A stretch of DNA of 64,000 nucleotides from NCBI GenBank assembly GCA_037200005.1, contig JBBCGY010000002.1:1-64000 (forward strand), in the 5' to 3' direction. Every line of letters begins with the position of its first letter. Positions within the stretch are counted from its first letter, which is position 1. The notes beneath the pieces are model-generated. The model was not told the DNA's origin. It saw only the letters and a program-made list of their open reading frames with translations, and ran no database searches. Source of the DNA: Alphaproteobacteria bacterium (lineage in GTDB: Bacteria > Pseudomonadota > Alphaproteobacteria > UBA9219 > RFNS01). This document shows positions 9,907 through 20,130 of this stretch, piece after piece. The translations under genes and the position numbers were made by a program.

Positions 9907-9934
9907 ACGAAACTTACTGAACGAAATTTACTGA
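9907..9934 (-). repeat. Tandem 14-bp repeat upstream of the amine oxidase gene
   Basis: Two adjacent 14-bp units (9907-9920 and 9921-9934) differ at one base. Read on the minus strand the unit is TCAGTAA(A/G)TTTCGT. The pair lies about 85 bp before the oxidase start and just after the fabH stop, in the only space where an oxidase promoter could sit. It could be a regulator site with head-to-tail half-sites; no regulator can be named. Confidence 0.5.
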
Positions 9935-9957
9935 CACCCGGCATCGCATGCCTATTG

Positions 9958-10932
9958 TCAGATTCTCACCATCGCCGCCGCCCAGGTAAGGCCCGCTCCC
10001 ATGGCGTCGAGCAGAACGACATGGCCCGGCTTGATGCGGCCGTCCTGCACGGCCACGGACAAGGCGAGCGGAATCGAGGCGGCCGATGTATTGGCGTGTT
10101 CGGAAATGGTTAGAATGACTTTCTCCGAACTCAGGTGAAGTTTCTTTGCGGTGCCGTCGATGATTCTCTTGTTGGCTTGATGCGGAACCAGCCAGTCGAT
10201 TTCATCGGGCTGCATGTTGTTCGCCTGCAGGGCTTCATCGACCACTTCGGCGAGACGGATAACGGCCTGGCGGAAAACTTCCTGCCCTTCCATCACCACT
10301 TTGCCGACCGTTCCGCTGCTGCCTGGGCCGCCGGATGTATAAAGCTTCTTCCAATGTTTGCCTTCGGCATGCAGATGGGTGGATAGAATGCCGCGGTCGC
10401 TCTTATCGCCTACGCCCGGCATGGCCGAAAGCACCACGGCTCCCGCGCCGTCGCCGAACAGGACGCATGTGTTGCGGTCGTTCCAATCCACCAATCTCGA
10501 AAAAGTTTCCGCGCCGATCACCAGCGCATGTTTGACTTGCCCGGTGCGAATGAAGTTATCCGCCGTCGCCAGCGCGTAGATAAATCCGGAACACGCCGCC
10601 TGGACGTCGAAGGCGAAGCCGCGATCGATGCCGAGCGCGGCCTGCACCAGAACCGCCGTGGCGGGAAAGGTGTAATCCGGCGTGGTGGTCGCGACGACGA
10701 CGGCATCGATGGCGCTAGCGTCTATGCCTGCGTTCTCCAATGCTTGGCGCGCCGCGCGCACGGCGAGATCGGAAGTCTTTTCGTCGTCTGCCGCGAGATA
10801 ACGCTGTTTGATGCCGGTGCGCTGCTGAATCCAGGCGTCGGACGTGTCGACGCGCTGCGCCAGCTGGTCGTTGGTGACGGCTTGCGCGGGCAGGGCGTTG
10901 CCGCATCCCGCGATGACGGAGCGCGTGATCAT
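9958..10932 (-). CDS. fabH: 3-oxoacyl-[acyl-carrier-protein] synthase III
   Basis: Condenses acetyl-CoA with malonyl-ACP to start fatty acid synthesis. The 324-residue product has the full catalytic triad: Cys114 in [11 protein letters not shown], His in [12 protein letters not shown], and Asn in [15 protein letters not shown]. The active-site entrance motif QQRTGIKQR is also present. The start ATG shares its A with the plsX stop (TGATG), so the two are translationally coupled. Confidence 0.97.
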   Translation of the reverse strand: MITRSVIAGCGNALPAQAVTNDQLAQRVDTSDAWIQQRTGIKQRYLAADDEKTSDLAVRAARQALENAGIDASAIDAVVVATTTPDYTFPATAVLVQAALGIDRGFAFDVQAACSGFIYALATADNFIRTGQVKHALVIGAETFSRLVDWNDRNTCVLFGDGAGAVVLSAMPGVGDKSDRGILSTHLHAEGKHWKKLYTSGGPGSSGTVGKVVMEGQEVFRQAVIRLAEVVDEALQANNMQPDEIDWLVPHQANKRIIDGTAKKLHLSSEKVILTISEHANTSAASIPLALSVAVQDGRIKPGHVVLLDAMGAGLTWAAAMVRI

Positions 10933-11996
10933 CAGGCTTGGCCCGCCGCCGCGTCGGGCAGAGAAGGGGGCGGTTCGTGCAGATCATAATGACGGGCAAG
11001 TTCAGCCCTGATTTTGTCATTAAAATTATGTGCCGCGAGGTCTGCCGCAACGCCGATGGCATTCGCGAAGCCTTCATGGTCCGCGCCGCCGTGGCTTTTG
11101 ACGCATACGCCTTCGAGGCCCAGGAACATCGCGCCGTTGTAGCGGCGCGGGTCTATTCTCTGCTTCATGCGTCCCAGCGCGTCGCGCGCGAAGAGGTAAC
11201 CGATTTTGGCCGACAGCGACGACTGGAAAGTCTGGCGCATGAAATGAGCCATGAGCTTGGCGGTGCCTTCGACGGTTTTCAGCGCCACATTGCCCGTAAA
11301 ACCGTCCGTGACGATAACATCGACCCGGCCGCCGGGAATGTCGTTGCCCTCGACGAAGCCGACGAATTTTCCGGGAACCGGGCGCTCGCGAAGCAGCTGC
11401 GCCGCGGTTTTCAATTCATCGCGTCCCTTGATGTCTTCGACGCCGACATTCAGCAGGCCGATGGTCGGTTCGCTCACGCCAAGAATGGCGCTGGCGAAGA
11501 TCGCGCCCATGATGGCGAATTGCACCAGATTCTCGGCATCGACTTCCACGTTAGCCCCGAGGTCGAGCATGACGCTCTCGCCCACCATCGTCGGCAAAAA
11601 AGACGCCATGGCCGGGCGGTCGATGCCGGGGAGCGTCTTCAGCACCAATTTTGCCATGGCCAATAATGCGCCGGTATTGCCTGCCGACACGATGCAGGCG
11701 GCGTCGCCTTTCGCCACCGCGTCGAGAGCGTAACGCATACTGGAATTGCGTCCCTGCCGCAACGCAAGCGAGGGCCGGATGTCGGCGGACACGCTGTCGG
11801 GCGCGTGGCGCAGTTCGGCGATGTCCTTAAGCGGCGCGTACCGGGCGAGGATGGGGGCGACAACGCTCTCGTTGCCGTACATCAGATAGGAAATATTCGG
11901 ATGCCTCTCCGCCGCAAGCGCCGCCCCGGCAATGACGATCTCGGGGGCGCGGTCGCCGCCCATCGCATCGAGCGCGATTACGGTGCGGTTGGACAT
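10932..11996 (-). CDS. plsX: Phosphate acyltransferase PlsX
   Basis: Makes acyl-phosphate from acyl-ACP for phospholipid synthesis by the PlsX/PlsY route. The 354-residue product begins [16 protein letters not shown] and has the family landmarks [44 protein letters not shown] and [16 protein letters not shown]. It is preceded closely by rpmF and coupled to fabH, the standard order. Confidence 0.96.
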   Translation of the reverse strand: MSNRTVIALDAMGGDRAPEIVIAGAALAAERHPNISYLMYGNESVVAPILARYAPLKDIAELRHAPDSVSADIRPSLALRQGRNSSMRYALDAVAKGDAACIVSAGNTGALLAMAKLVLKTLPGIDRPAMASFLPTMVGESVMLDLGANVEVDAENLVQFAIMGAIFASAILGVSEPTIGLLNVGVEDIKGRDELKTAAQLLRERPVPGKFVGFVEGNDIPGGRVDVIVTDGFTGNVALKTVEGTAKLMAHFMRQTFQSSLSAKIGYLFARDALGRMKQRIDPRRYNGAMFLGLEGVCVKSHGGADHEGFANAIGVAADLAAHNFNDKIRAELARHYDLHEPPPSLPDAAAGQA

Positions 11997-12009
11997 GCGC
12001 GCGGCTGCG

Positions 12010-12195
12010 TTAAGCGGCGGACTTGGCGCTGGTCACTTCGCGGCCATCGTAATAGCCGCAAGCGCTGCAGACGAAATGGGGCCGCTTCGCTTCGCCGCAA
12101 TTCGGGCATTCCTGATGCTTGCCCGCACTGATCGCATGGTGCGAACGGCGCATGTTGCGCCTTGATTTCGAGGTTTTTCTTTTAGGAACTGCCAT
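12010..12195 (-). CDS. rpmF: 50S ribosomal protein L32
   Basis: A 61-residue protein beginning [20 protein letters not shown], followed by two zinc-ligand cysteine pairs, [14 protein letters not shown] and CGYYDGRE. This is the zinc-binding form of L32. It is 13 bp upstream of plsX and downstream of the YceD-like gene, the usual bacterial order. The 186-bp gap to yceD probably holds an extra promoter; nothing else is visible in it. Confidence 0.96.
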   Translation of the reverse strand: MAVPKRKTSKSRRNMRRSHHAISAGKHQECPNCGEAKRPHFVCSACGYYDGREVTSAKSAA

Positions 12196-12381
12196 GGTAC
12201 TACCCGATTTCCAAATAAATAACGCGCCCGTTCAAATTCGGTGCGCGTAGGTCTTTCTATGAAGAATTCTCGGCAAAGGCAAGAGAAAACCTTTGTTTTC
12301 AAAGCGGTTGTTGTTTTCCGGCTTTTGCGGCAAAGGCTGAAAAACCCTTTGATTTCTATTCGTTAAGGAAAAGACGGCTTA

Positions 12382-12972
12382 TTATTTGTCCTTATCCTTC
12401 TCTTTATCCTTAACTAAATCGGCCAATTTGGCAAAAGGGCTTATGCGCTGGTTCTGATTGCTGGCGGGGGGCGGTTCGGTAAGTTTTGCTCCGGGACTGC
12501 GAGGGTAGGGGTCAAGCGCCAGGGCCAGATGCTGAACCACCAGCTCGCCAAGATCGATGATGCCGCCGACGATGGGCTCGACTTCGTCGGCCATGATATC
12601 GATCATGTCTTCGCCGTCTTCTTCGTCTTCTTTTTTAATGATGGAAGGCGGCGCGAACAGACCGGATATTTCTCCGGCGGGGTTCGCCGGGACGGGATCG
12701 AGCGTCACGACGCATTGCTGCACGACGTCGGAGGCGAAGTTCCCGGTGACCATGATCATGGCGCTGTCGTCGATGCGGCGCAGTTGCAGGTTTGCCAATA
12801 GCTTCTTGAGACTGAGGAGCCTCAAACGTTCGGCCACCGCCTGGCATTCTTCGGGGGTCGCCGTAATCGTAAGGTCTTTGCCGCCGGGAGGAATCTTATC
12901 GACTTCAAAGGGGTATGAAAATTCCGGAATAATGTTAGGCATGGCTTCCGCTTTCGCTGTTTTTTCGATCAT
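12382..12972 (-). CDS. yceD: YceD-family (DUF177) protein
   Basis: A 196-residue acidic protein of the YceD/DUF177 family, which accompanies rpmF across bacteria and has been linked to 23S rRNA maturation. The region around residues 55-150 matches the family: DDSAMIMVTGNFASDVVQQC, VTLDPVPA, then GGIIDLGELVVQHLALALDPYPRSPG. The C-terminus is a Lys/Asp run. It is the first gene of the minus-strand lipid and ribosome cluster. Confidence 0.88.
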   Translation of the reverse strand: MIEKTAKAEAMPNIIPEFSYPFEVDKIPPGGKDLTITATPEECQAVAERLRLLSLKKLLANLQLRRIDDSAMIMVTGNFASDVVQQCVVTLDPVPANPAGEISGLFAPPSIIKKEDEEDGEDMIDIMADEVEPIVGGIIDLGELVVQHLALALDPYPRSPGAKLTEPPPASNQNQRISPFAKLADLVKDKEKDKDK

Positions 12973-13051
12973 GGCATGACCGATGCTTTATTATAGTCAT
13001 TATAGTCTAAATTCATAGCTCGCCAGCGCTTAATTGGAGTATAACAATCTC

Positions 13052-13843
13052 ATGCCCGATCTCTCCGATCTTATCCAGCAAGGCGCGGCCTATGGCTGGC
13101 TGTTTCTGCCGAGCGCGATCCTTCTCGGCGCTTTGCATGGGCTTGAGCCGGGCCATTCCAAAACGCTTATGGCGGGATTTATCGTCGCGGTGCATGGCAC
13201 GGTGAGGCAGGCGGTGCTGCTCGGCCTGGCCGCGACGATATCGCATACGGCCATCGTATGGGCGGTCGCCATCGGAGGGATGTATCTGGGGCGGAATTTC
13301 GATGAGCATACCAGCGAACCCTATTTCCAGCTTGTCTCCGCCGCGTGCATTGTCGGCATGGCGCTGTGGATGCTGATGCAGGCCTGGAGAAAGCAGCGGG
13401 GCGGCGGTCATGCCGCCGGACACGGCCATGATCATGCCCATGGCCACAGCCATGCCCACGAGCATCACCATGACGCGCATGAGGCGGCTCATGCCGAGGA
13501 TATCCGCAAATTCGCCGGCCAGCCCGTGACAACCGGCCAGATCATCATGTTCGGCCTGACCGGCGGGCTGATTCCATGTCCGGCGGCGATTACGGTTCTG
13601 CTGCTATGCCTGCAATTGAAGAAAATCGCCCTGGGCGCTTATCTGGTGTTGGGATTCAGCGTGGGACTTGCCATAACCCTGGTCATGTCGGGCGTTATCG
13701 CCGCGCTCGGCGCGCGTCACATTTCCCGCCATTGGCCGGCTCTTGGCGTACTGGCCAAAAAAGCGCCGTATGCTTCCAGCCTTCTGGTGTTATGCATCGG
13801 AATCTATGTGGGGACACAGGCTGCGCTTACTTTGGCGCATTAG
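13052..13843 (+). CDS. rcnA: Nickel/cobalt efflux transporter RcnA family
   Basis: A membrane exporter of Ni(II) and Co(II). The sequence follows E. coli RcnA closely at the start: FLPSAILLGALHGLEPGHSKTLMAGF, then GLAATISHTAIVWAVA. A His/Asp-rich cytoplasmic loop lies at about residues 115-155 (GHGHDHAHGHSHAHEHHHD), followed by GGLIPCPAAITVLLLCLQ and more helices. The ATG at 13052 is preferred, with GGAG 12 nt upstream; a TTG six codons earlier would include the ribosome site itself. No rcnR repressor is adjacent. The manganese importer MntH follows 48 bp downstream, so the pair may form a metal-handling unit. Confidence 0.87.
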   Translation: MPDLSDLIQQGAAYGWLFLPSAILLGALHGLEPGHSKTLMAGFIVAVHGTVRQAVLLGLAATISHTAIVWAVAIGGMYLGRNFDEHTSEPYFQLVSAACIVGMALWMLMQAWRKQRGGGHAAGHGHDHAHGHSHAHEHHHDAHEAAHAEDIRKFAGQPVTTGQIIMFGLTGGLIPCPAAITVLLLCLQLKKIALGAYLVLGFSVGLAITLVMSGVIAALGARHISRHWPALGVLAKKAPYASSLLVLCIGIYVGTQAALTLAH

Positions 13844-13856
13844 AATAATAGTATAT

Positions 13857-13871
13857 TGCCATCTGATGGCA
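13857..13871 (+). promoter_or_regulatory. Perfect palindrome upstream of mntH, candidate metal-regulator operator
   Basis: TGCCATC-T-GATGGCA is a perfect 7-1-7 inverted repeat in the short gap between rcnA and the mntH ATG, flanked by AT-rich DNA (TATATT before, TTATATAT after). Manganese transporter genes are typically repressed at such a place by MntR or Mur-type regulators. The sequence is not a textbook site for either, so the regulator is unassigned. Confidence 0.5.
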
Positions 13872-13891
13872 GACTTATATATCGTGGCCCC

Positions 13892-15199
13892 ATGTTAGAG
13901 CGCGCCAAGACCGATATTTCCCTCGCCGAAGTTTTCCGCACGGTGCCGATACCGTCGAATGCCGGATTCTGGCGCAAGATGATGGCCTATGGCGGGCCGG
14001 GCTATCTGGTCGCCGTCGGCTATATGGATCCCGGCAATTGGGCGACATCGATCGCGGGCGGCAGCGGTTTCGGCTATACGCTTATCTCCGTCATTATTCT
14101 CGCCAATTTCATGGCGATGCTGCTGCAAAGCCTGAGCGCGAAACTGGGCATCGTCGCCGGACAGGATTTGGCGCAAGCCTGCCGCCACCGTTATCCGAAA
14201 GCCGTCAATATATCGCTGTGGCTGTTATGCGAAATAGCCATCGTCGCCTGTGACCTTGCCGAAGTCATCGGCACGGCCATCGCGCTCAATCTGTTGTTCG
14301 GCTTGCCGCTGGCTGTCGGCGTATGCCTGACCGTGGCGGATGTTTTCCTGATCCTGCTGCTGCAGCGCAGCGGTTTCCGCAAACTGGAAATCTTCACGAT
14401 CAGCCTCATGAGCGTCGTGGCTTTTTCGTTCATATATGAGATCATGGCCGCCAAGCCGGATTTCGGGGCTATCGCGGCGGCGGCGATACCGACCACCCGG
14501 ATTTTCACCGATCCGGCGATGCTCTATATCGCTATCGGCGTCATCGGCGCCACCGTGATGCCGCATAATCTCTATCTGCATTCCTCCATCGTCCAGACGC
14601 GCCAGTTCGGCCTGACGCCAGGCGGCAAAAAAGAGGCGCTGCGCTACGCCGTTTTCGACACGGTCGTCGCGCTGTTTCTCGCGCTGCTGATCAATGCCGC
14701 GATTTTGATCATGGCCGCGGCGGTGTTTCATAAAAACGGGATGTATGAAGTCACCACCATCGAACAAGCGCACCAATTGCTCGCGCCGTTATTGGGATTG
14801 CCGCTTGCCAGCACCTTATTCGCGCTGGCTCTGCTGGCATCGGGGCAGAATTCCGCCGTGACGGCCACCCTGGCCGGGCAAATCGTCATGGAAGGATTCC
14901 TGCAGCTGCGATTGCCGCCTTGGGCGCGGCGGCTCATTACCCGTATGCTGGCCATTATTCCGGCGGCGTTCGTAACCATAGTCTATGGCGCGGAGGGCAC
15001 CGGGAAACTGCTGCTGTTGAGCCAGGTCGTCCTCAGCCTGCAATTGCCGTTCGCCATCGTGCCGCTTTTGCAAATGACGTCGGACCGCAAGCTGATGGGC
15101 GAATTCGTCAGCAGGCCCGTGACGGTTATCGCCGCATGGAGCGCCGCGATCCTGATTATCGCCCTCAACGTCAAGTTGCTCGCGGATGTGCTGTTATAA
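13892..15199 (+). CDS. mntH: Nramp-family divalent metal (Mn2+/H+) transporter
   Basis: Imports manganese and sometimes iron with protons across the inner membrane. The 435-residue product has about eleven hydrophobic segments and the two unwound metal-binding motifs: [10 protein letters not shown] in helix 1 and [10 protein letters not shown] in helix 6. [20 protein letters not shown] also matches the family. The start is uncertain: the ATG at 13892 gives a normal N-terminus but has no clear ribosome site, while a TTG at 13856 would add 12 residues and place the palindrome inside the gene. Confidence 0.93.
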   Translation: MLERAKTDISLAEVFRTVPIPSNAGFWRKMMAYGGPGYLVAVGYMDPGNWATSIAGGSGFGYTLISVIILANFMAMLLQSLSAKLGIVAGQDLAQACRHRYPKAVNISLWLLCEIAIVACDLAEVIGTAIALNLLFGLPLAVGVCLTVADVFLILLLQRSGFRKLEIFTISLMSVVAFSFIYEIMAAKPDFGAIAAAAIPTTRIFTDPAMLYIAIGVIGATVMPHNLYLHSSIVQTRQFGLTPGGKKEALRYAVFDTVVALFLALLINAAILIMAAAVFHKNGMYEVTTIEQAHQLLAPLLGLPLASTLFALALLASGQNSAVTATLAGQIVMEGFLQLRLPPWARRLITRMLAIIPAAFVTIVYGAEGTGKLLLLSQVVLSLQLPFAIVPLLQMTSDRKLMGEFVSRPVTVIAAWSAAILIIALNVKLLADVLL

Positions 15200-15304
15200 A
15201 AAAGATTGAGGAATAGCGATTTGTGCGGCGCACGGCGCGGCTCTATTTACGGAATGGGAATTCTGGTATTCATTCGGCGAGAATCGCATTCGTTTAATCC
15301 GTTA

Positions 15305-15322
15305 TTCCGGCCTTCGCCGGAA
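15305..15322 (+). repeat. Intergenic hairpin
   Basis: TTCCGGC-CTTC-GCCGGAA forms a perfect 7-bp stem with a 4-base loop in the 146-bp space between mntH and the glutamate dehydrogenase gene. No T-run follows, so it is not a standard terminator. Its sequence resembles small dispersed GC-rich hairpins common in alphaproteobacterial intergenic regions. Confidence 0.5.
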
Positions 15323-15345
15323 CCGCGAGAGTAGGTAGTTGACTA

Positions 15346-18300
15346 GTGGCTCGTACTTTGAAATCCGCGCATCGAAAAAATCCGGCCGGGAATAGCGCGC
15401 AGCGCGAATTCATGGCGCAGTTCTTCGCTCAATTGAGCCCTCAGGATTTGATCTCCCTGCCTCCGGAACTGCGCGCCGTCATCGGCGGCAATTTCTGGCA
15501 GTTCATGCAGCGGCGCAAGCCGGGGCATATGCTGGTGCGAGTCTACAACCCCACGCTCGAGCGGGACGGCTGGAAAGGAAAATGCAGCGTCGCGGAAATC
15601 ATCCATGACGACATGCCTTTCATCGTCGATTCCGCCATGGGCGCCATCAACAAGCTCGGATTCCCGGTTCAGCAGATCATTCACCCGGTTTTGCGCGTCA
15701 GGCGCGACGCGGCGGGACGTCTGCTGGGCGTCGAGCCGTCGCATAAGGGCAGTCCCGGCGTCATGGCGGAGTCGTGCACGCATATCCAATTCGATGAAAT
15801 TCGCGATCCTGTCCAGTTGCGGCAGCTCGAAGACAATATGCGCCAGGCATTTCGCGACGTGCGGCTTGCCTTCGGCGACTGGAAGGCGATGCGTGAGCTG
15901 ATCGACGATGTCATCGAGGAAATCAGCGCCCATCAGTCCATGTCCCTGCCGGAAGGGGAAGTGCAGGAAACCAAGCATTTCCTGCGCTGGCTGCAAGATA
16001 ATCATTATACGTTTCTCGGCTACCGCCGGCTTGAACTGCGAACGCGGCGCCGCAGGCTCGAATTGGCGGTGACGCCGCGAAGCGGACGCGGCGTGCTGCA
16101 CGATCCGGACGTGTTCGTGTTCAATAATCTCAGCGATCTGGAATCGCAGCCGCCGGAAGTGCAGAATTTCATGCAGGAGCGCCGGCTGCTGATGGTCACC
16201 AAGACTAATCGCGCCGCGACCGTGCATCGTCCCGTGCCGATGGACGCGATCTTCGTCAAGCGTTTCGACAAGAAGGGCAATGTGGCGGGCGAGCATTTAT
16301 TCATCGGCCTTTTCACCTCTTTCGCCTATTCGCGCAGCCCCAGGGAAATCCCGCTTTTGCGGCAAAAGGTCAGCCGCGTGCTGGCGAAGGCCCAGCTCGA
16401 TCCGATCAGCCACGACGGCAAATCTCTGATCCATATTCTCGATAATTATCCGCGCGACGAAATGTATCAGATTTCCGAACGCGAGCTTTACGATCACGCT
16501 ATCGGCATTCTGGGGCTGCAGGAACGGCAGCAGGTGGCGCTGTTCGTGCGTCTCGATCCGTTCGAGCGCTTCGCCACTTGCCTTATATACGTGCCGCGCG
16601 ATTATTATACGTCCGCTTTGCGGGTGAAATTCCAAAGGGTGCTGCAAGCGGGATTCGGCGGCACGGCCGAGAATTTCAATGTGCGGATCGACGACAGCCC
16701 CCTGGCCCGCGTCTTTATGACCGTGACGACGACGCCTGGCGCCGTCCCGGCCGTGGATTTGCAGGCTCTCGAGGAGGAACTGCGCGATATCGCCCGTCCC
16801 TGGAGCGACCGGCTGCGCGACCAGCTTTATGACGTATTCGGCGATGGCGCGGGCAGGATTCTGGTCGAACGATATCATGCCGCGTTTCCGCAAACCTATC
16901 GCGAGGCGACGTCCGTCGAATTGGCGCTGCAGGATATCGGTATCGTCGAGACGATGGAGGCCGAGACCATAGGCGTTAACCTGCTGCATCACGGCGGCGA
17001 TTCTCCTCATATCGTCAATCTCAGGATTTTTCATCGCGGCACGCCGCTCGCTTTGTCTCAAGTATTGCCGATGATCGAGAATATGGGGCTTTTCGTGGAA
17101 ATCCACGAAGGGCCTTATGTCATCGAACCGCATGGCGTCTCGGAATCCGTGTGGCTGCATGATTTCATCGGCCGGGTGCATCATGCGATTCCCTCCCAGC
17201 TTCGCAGCGTGAAAACTTTATTCGAGAATGCGTTCCGTAAAATCTGGCAGGGTCAGATTCCCAATGACGGCTTCAATCAGCTGGTCTTGCGCGCCGAGTT
17301 GCCGTGGCGGGAGGTCAATGTTCTCCGCGTGCTGGCGAAATACGCCCGGCAGCTTCGCAGTCCGCACAGCGAGCAGGCGATCATCGCCGCTTTGGCCAAG
17401 CATCATCGCCTGGCGCAATTGATCGTGGCGCTCTTCATGGCGCGGCACGATCCCGCCGCGCAGCGCCAATATTCCGCGCGAAGCAAAGCGATCGAAGCGG
17501 AGGCGGTGCGGCTTCTGGCCGACGTGCCCAATCTGGACGAAGACCGCATCATCCGCCGTCTCTTTAATCTCGTGCGGGCGTCGGTCAGGACCAATTATTT
17601 CCAGTTTGACGCCGCGGGTGATCCCAAGAGCTATCTGGCGATCAAATTCGACTGCGGGGCGATCGATAACCTGCCTTTGCCGAAGCCGCTTTATGAAATC
17701 TTCGTCGTCAGCGCGCGTATGGAAGGCATCCATTTGCGCGGCGGCAAAGTCGCCAGGGGCGGCATTCGCTGGTCCGAACGGCCCGAAGATTTCCGTACTG
17801 AAATCCTGGGCCTGATGAAGGCGCAGATGGTCAAGAACAGCGTCATCGTGCCGGTCGGCGCGAAGGGCGGATTCGTCGTCAAAAATCCCGATCCGCAGAA
17901 TGCGCAAAAAGAAGGCGTGGAATGTTACCGCACCCTGATGCGCGGATTGCTGGATCTCACGGACAATCGCGTGAAAGGCAGGATCGTTCCGCCGGGCAAT
18001 ATCGTGCGCCATGACGGCGACGATCCGTATCTGGTCGTCGCCGCCGACAAGGGCACGGCGAAATTCTCCGATATCGCCAACGGAATTTCCGCGGATTACG
18101 ATTTCTGGCTCGGTGACGCTTTCGCATCGGGCGGATCGGCGGGTTACGACCACAAGCATATGGGCATAACCGCGCTGGGTGTTTGGGAAGCCGTGAAACG
18201 GCATTTCCGCGAACTGGGCAAGAACATTCAGCGCGAGGATTTCACCTGCATCGGCGTGGGCGACATGTCGGGCGATGTGTTCGGCAACGGCATGCTGCGG

Positions 18301-20127
18301 TCGAAGCATATCAGGCTTCTCGGCGCTTTCGATCATCGCCATATTTTCTGCGATCCCAATCCCGACGCGGCCAAAAGCTTTGCCGAACGCCGCCGCCTGT
18401 TCGCGAAGCAGTCCTGCACCTGGGCGGATTACGATCCGAAACTAATTTCCAGGGGCGGCGGCATTTTTTCCCGTAACCTCAAGACGATTAAGATAACGCC
18501 CGAGATGCAGGCGGCTTACGGACTGACCGCCGATCAGTTATCGCCGTCGGAACTCATTCAGGCGATGCTGCGGGCGTCGGCCGATCTGCTTTATTTCGGC
18601 GGCGTCGGCACTTTCGTCAAAGGCGCCGATGAGCGGCACGAGGAAGCTGGCGACCATGTCAACGACTCGCTTCGCATCGATGCCGCGGAATTGCGGGTCA
18701 AGGTTGTCGCCGAGGGCGCCAATCTCGGCATGACGCAGCGCGCGCGGATCGAATATGCGTTGAAAGGCGGATGCATCAATACCGACGCGATCGACAATTC
18801 GGCGGGCGTGGATACGTCGGATCACGAGGTCAACATCAAGATCGCGCTCGCCCGCGCTTCGCAAAACGGTACGCTGCGGCCCGCGGCCCGCAAGAAGCTG
18901 CTGGCGGCCATGACCGGCGACGTCGCGAGGCTGGTGCTGCGCGATAATTACCTGCAGACCCAGGCGCTGTCGCTGGTCGGAACCGAGGCTTCCGAACTGC
19001 TGATCGTGCATGTGCGCGTCATGCGGCTGCTCGAGCGCAGCGGGCTGCTCAATCGCCGTATCGAGGTGCTGCCGGACGAGGACGAGCTTGCCGACCGGCA
19101 GCGCGCCGGGCGCGGCCTGACGCGGCCCGAGCTGGCCGTGCTGCTGGCTTATGCCAAAATATGGCTTTTCCAGCAGCTGCTCGCGTCGGGTTTGCCGGAC
19201 GACCAATTCCTGGAGTCCGAGCTTGTCCAGTATTTCCCGACCCTCATGCGAACCAAATTCGTCGCGGATATAAGGCGGCATCAATTGCGGCGCGAAATCA
19301 TCGCGACTTCGGTGGCCAATAGCCTGATCAATCACGCGGGCATCCATTTCGTCATGCGGATCACCGAACGCACCGGGCGCAGCGCTGCCGATATCACCCA
19401 GGCCTATTGGCTGACGCGCGAAGCTTTCGGCCTTGTTGGCATCTGGCAGGAGATCGAGGCGCTCGACAATAAAGTGTCCGCCCAGACCCAGATCGCCATG
19501 CAGCTCATCGCCAATCAGGCGGTGAAAAGGCTGGCGCCATGGTTCCTGCGCGAGCATCCCAGCGGCATCCGGCTCGACCGGCTGATTCCGTATTATCGCC
19601 GCGGCGCGCTCGGCCTGGCTTCATGGCTGGCGCGGAACGGCGACGACCGCCTCAGCAATCATCATCGGCAGAATTGGACGACGTTAAAGGCGGCAGGGGT
19701 TCCAGCGCATCTGGCCTATCGCATCGCGACCTTGCCTCTTCTTGCCGCCGCGCCGGATTTGCAAAGCCTTGCCAGAACGTCGCGCACGACGATTGCCCAG
19801 GTCGCCGATATATATTTCCGCCTCGACCAGCAGTTCAGCTTCGCCTGGCTGCGCGAGCGGGCGCAGCAATTGCCCACGCCGTCTTCATGGCAGCGGGATG
19901 CCGGCGCCGCGCTGATCGAGGAAATGCTGATCGCGCAGCGGAAATTGACCGCCTCGGTGCTGCGTGAAAAAGGCCGTAACGGCGCGCGTTACCAGCGCTG
20001 GCTGCAGCAGCTGGGAACGCGGCGGCTGGCGGCGGAACAGACGGTGCAGGAACTGCGCGCGGCCAATAATCCCGACCTTGCCATGCTTACGCTGGCGACG
20101 CGCCAGCTCGCGGCGCTGGGGGAATAG
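15346..20127 (+). CDS. gdh2: NAD-specific glutamate dehydrogenase, 180-kDa class
   Basis: A catabolic enzyme that oxidises glutamate to 2-oxoglutarate and ammonia with NAD. At 1593 residues it belongs to the large proteobacterial class: a long N-terminal regulatory part (about 1-700), a catalytic core and a C-terminal helical part. Core motifs: GGIRWSERPEDFRTEILGL near residue 804, KNSVIVPVGAKGGFVVK, FWLGDAFASGGSAGYDHK, and the NAD-fold GVGDMSGDVFGNGML near residue 970. The start is a GTG at 15346 with only a weak ribosome site; an ATG 23 codons later is possible. It stands alone. Confidence 0.96.
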   Translation: MARTLKSAHRKNPAGNSAQREFMAQFFAQLSPQDLISLPPELRAVIGGNFWQFMQRRKPGHMLVRVYNPTLERDGWKGKCSVAEIIHDDMPFIVDSAMGAINKLGFPVQQIIHPVLRVRRDAAGRLLGVEPSHKGSPGVMAESCTHIQFDEIRDPVQLRQLEDNMRQAFRDVRLAFGDWKAMRELIDDVIEEISAHQSMSLPEGEVQETKHFLRWLQDNHYTFLGYRRLELRTRRRRLELAVTPRSGRGVLHDPDVFVFNNLSDLESQPPEVQNFMQERRLLMVTKTNRAATVHRPVPMDAIFVKRFDKKGNVAGEHLFIGLFTSFAYSRSPREIPLLRQKVSRVLAKAQLDPISHDGKSLIHILDNYPRDEMYQISERELYDHAIGILGLQERQQVALFVRLDPFERFATCLIYVPRDYYTSALRVKFQRVLQAGFGGTAENFNVRIDDSPLARVFMTVTTTPGAVPAVDLQALEEELRDIARPWSDRLRDQLYDVFGDGAGRILVERYHAAFPQTYREATSVELALQDIGIVETMEAETIGVNLLHHGGDSPHIVNLRIFHRGTPLALSQVLPMIENMGLFVEIHEGPYVIEPHGVSESVWLHDFIGRVHHAIPSQLRSVKTLFENAFRKIWQGQIPNDGFNQLVLRAELPWREVNVLRVLAKYARQLRSPHSEQAIIAALAKHHRLAQLIVALFMARHDPAAQRQYSARSKAIEAEAVRLLADVPNLDEDRIIRRLFNLVRASVRTNYFQFDAAGDPKSYLAIKFDCGAIDNLPLPKPLYEIFVVSARMEGIHLRGGKVARGGIRWSERPEDFRTEILGLMKAQMVKNSVIVPVGAKGGFVVKNPDPQNAQKEGVECYRTLMRGLLDLTDNRVKGRIVPPGNIVRHDGDDPYLVVAADKGTAKFSDIANGISADYDFWLGDAFASGGSAGYDHKHMGITALGVWEAVKRHFRELGKNIQREDFTCIGVGDMSGDVFGNGMLRSKHIRLLGAFDHRHIFCDPNPDAAKSFAERRRLFAKQSCTWADYDPKLISRGGGIFSRNLKTIKITPEMQAAYGLTADQLSPSELIQAMLRASADLLYFGGVGTFVKGADERHEEAGDHVNDSLRIDAAELRVKVVAEGANLGMTQRARIEYALKGGCINTDAIDNSAGVDTSDHEVNIKIALARASQNGTLRPAARKKLLAAMTGDVARLVLRDNYLQTQALSLVGTEASELLIVHVRVMRLLERSGLLNRRIEVLPDEDELADRQRAGRGLTRPELAVLLAYAKIWLFQQLLASGLPDDQFLESELVQYFPTLMRTKFVADIRRHQLRREIIATSVANSLINHAGIHFVMRITERTGRSAADITQAYWLTREAFGLVGIWQEIEALDNKVSAQTQIAMQLIANQAVKRLAPWFLREHPSGIRLDRLIPYYRRGALGLASWLARNGDDRLSNHHRQNWTTLKAAGVPAHLAYRIATLPLLAAAPDLQSLARTSRTTIAQVADIYFRLDQQFSFAWLRERAQQLPTPSSWQRDAGAALIEEMLIAQRKLTASVLREKGRNGARYQRWLQQLGTRRLAAEQTVQELRAANNPDLAMLTLATRQLAALGE

Positions 20128-20130
20128 AAA

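Noticed and set aside
8488-10113. A 541-codon open frame on the plus strand opposite the amine oxidase gene
   Set aside because: It is the antisense shadow of a clear FAD enzyme gene in GC-rich DNA; the translation has no recognisable domain and crosses the fabH end.
17218-18342. A 374-codon minus-strand open frame inside the glutamate dehydrogenase gene
   Set aside because: It is antisense to the conserved catalytic core, with His/Arg/Asp-rich composition typical of shadow frames and no ribosome site.
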